Source: CAZBBC01 sp964489835
Lineage (GTDB): Bacteria; Calditrichota; Calditrichia; JAJRVZ01
Assembly: GCA_964489835.1 (NCBI GenBank)
Contig: CAZBBC010000035.1
Span: forward strand, 1 to 34,216
DNA: 34,216 nt
Direction: 5' to 3'
In this document: positions 33,321-34,216 of the stretch, piece after piece
How the letters are laid out: each line of letters begins with the position of its first letter
Position numbering within the stretch: the stretch's first letter is position 1
The notes under the pieces: generated by a model
What the model saw: only the letters and a program-made list of their open reading frames with translations
Databases searched by the model: none
What the model was told of the DNA's origin: nothing
Translations under genes and position numbers: made by a program

Positions 33321-34216
33321 TTACTCTTCCTTTTTCTCTTGCCATTTTTCAATTGTTGATAATTGAGAAGCTACGCCATAAAGATCAATTGTCTGGGCAT
33401 CAAACTGGGTAGTAAAATAAGCAAGGGAAGGTAGTGAGAACAACCAGGTACCAAGAACCATTTGCTGCTCCAGTTCGTCAATCAACCGGGCATAAGCCTG
33501 TTTATCTCCGATCTCTCGTGTTTCCATAAAGGCAAAAATATAGTCAAGAAGCCGGAGGATGTTTTCCTGTTCATCCGGTTGTGTTTGGGGATCCAGGCGG
33601 AAGAAGTTTTTAGCCGCGGTGAAGGATGTCGGCAGAATTTTTCTATTAGGTCCGACCTGAAGATTGATATTGTAACGGGCCAGATCGGGTTCACGCAAAA
33701 ATATGTCATAAAGATCAAAGAGAAATTTACTACTATATCCGGTTACGGCAATTAGGAGAGCATCATAGTTGCCACGTTGTATGTCTTCATTCTGGACAGC
33801 TGATACCCGCAACCGGCCACGGGAAATCGCAGGGTCATTGAGAATCTCGATCATCTCCCGGTATTCCTCCCGGAATCCGTAATTAAGACAGGCTTTTACG
33901 CGGATACTGTCCGGCAGGCGCGTAAGATCCGCTGCCGGAAAATCGGTCGGCGGTAGAATAATTTGTTCGTCTACATAGTAGGATGATGAAGGAAATACAC
34001 TGAAATTCAGATAGTCTTCATAATTGTCACGATTACCTTTGTAATCCATGATATGCCGCTGTTGTTCGCTTCCTGTTTTGTAAAATCGTTCAATGATCCG
34101 TTTCTGATTGAGCAAGTTTCGGATCTCATACCGCTGCTCACGGTTTAAACGTTCCGTGTTGAACAAGACAGCAAAAAAAGTAGTGCTGATATTAGATTTA
34201 CTAAAATAATCCTCGG
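33321..34216 (-). CDS. Family-5-type extracellular solute-binding protein (partial, 5' end outside window)
   Basis: The frame is open to the window edge, so only the C-terminal 297 or so residues are seen. A TTG at 34166 is not a true start: the preceding codons read EDYFSKSNISTTFFAV and run straight into LFNTERLNREQRYEIRNLLN. That is the family-5 (DppA/OppA-type) pattern in which a strand plus NT-R-P-like turn precedes the helix of residues binding peptide. Further on NYDALLIAVTGYSSKF occupies the place of the family's GDYDLxxxGW strand. It ends close to the next gene (7 bases to GTG 33313). It should be the periplasmic or lipid-anchored binding component of the importer; ligand unknown. Confidence 0.8.
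   Translation of the reverse strand, partial: EDYFSKSNISTTFFAVLFNTERLNREQRYEIRNLLNQKRIIERFYKTGSEQQRHIMDYKGNRDNYEDYLNFSVFPSSSYYVDEQIILPPTDFPAADLTRLPDSIRVKACLNYGFREEYREMIEILNDPAISRGRLRVSAVQNEDIQRGNYDALLIAVTGYSSKFLFDLYDIFLREPDLARYNINLQVGPNRKILPTSFTAAKNFFRLDPQTQPDEQENILRLLDYIFAFMETREIGDKQAYARLIDELEQQMVLGTWLFSLPSLAYFTTQFDAQTIDLYGVASQLSTIEKWQEKKEE

Noticed and set aside
34166..34166. TTG as start codon of a 281-aa protein
   Set aside because: The frame stays open to the window edge and the upstream residues complete a family-5 binding-protein motif, so the gene is truncated by the window, not started here.
1..34216. CRISPR arrays, transposases, integrases, prophage genes
   Set aside because: No regularly spaced repeat-spacer array and no protein with transposase, recombinase or phage motifs was found; the direct repeats are too few and too widely spaced.

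Overview
The window looks like a chromosomal segment of a Gram-negative bacterium of the FCB superphylum. Four encoded proteins end in a type IX secretion (T9SS) type A sorting domain with the NYPNPFN signature and a GLY/GIY-x-R-or-Y ending. Lipoproteins, an outer-membrane-barrel protein, Tat-type signals and AT-leaning, often SD-poor gene starts fit the same picture. The C-terminal wording of two of them (LGQKVATLVSER, GYHQVEWDASGF) resembles Calditrichota/KSB1/Neomarinimicrobiota-type lineages more than classical Bacteroidota. That placement is an inference from memory, not a search result.

Layout. (1) 360-8820: a DUF362-centred block. A Tat-signal DUF362 protein with a T9SS tail, a small DUF6599-like envelope protein, a second Tat-type DUF362 protein and a 1377-aa propeller plus beta-barrel protein lie on +. 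An inverted paralogue of the first gene closes the block on -. (2) 9155-10889: tRNA-Gln(UUG), AT-rich spacers, three small unrecognised proteins (one a zinc ribbon) and a nested palindromic repeat. (3) 11191-14765: a secreted DUF5107/TPR protein translationally coupled to a 68-aa protein. (4) 14798-25119: a modular LTD/CotH/beta-helix surface protein and an Asp-box (BNR/Ycf48-like) surface protein, both T9SS cargo, then a tight operon of membrane-fusion (HlyD-like) protein, VTC-type polyphosphate polymerase and DUF4956 membrane protein. (5) 25474-28770: a lipoprotein YhcH-family enzyme, an EamA/DMT transporter and a membrane-anchored alpha/beta hydrolase. (6) 28932-34216: an overlapping - strand operon for a family-5-type peptide/nickel ABC importer. 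It contains a double ATPase, two permeases, an unknown envelope protein and a solute-binding protein cut by the window end.

Functionally, the most coherent proposal is that the CotH-like kinase protein, membrane-fusion protein, VTC polymerase and DUF4956 protein form one envelope polyphosphate/phosphorylation module. CotH, VTC and DUF4956 genes are known to be neighbours in many bacteria. Combining them with a T9SS-sorted multidomain CotH protein and a HlyD-like adaptor is less usual.

The window is also rich in intergenic repeats. A 286-287-bp direct repeat about 99% identical, with three hairpins, follows both large T9SS genes, and a third partial copy follows DUF4956. A roughly 75-bp leader element precedes two unrelated genes. 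There are several hairpin or inverted-repeat elements and short phrase-like tandem motifs, one of which runs into coding sequence inside the sorting domain. No CRISPR array, transposase, integrase or rRNA was found.
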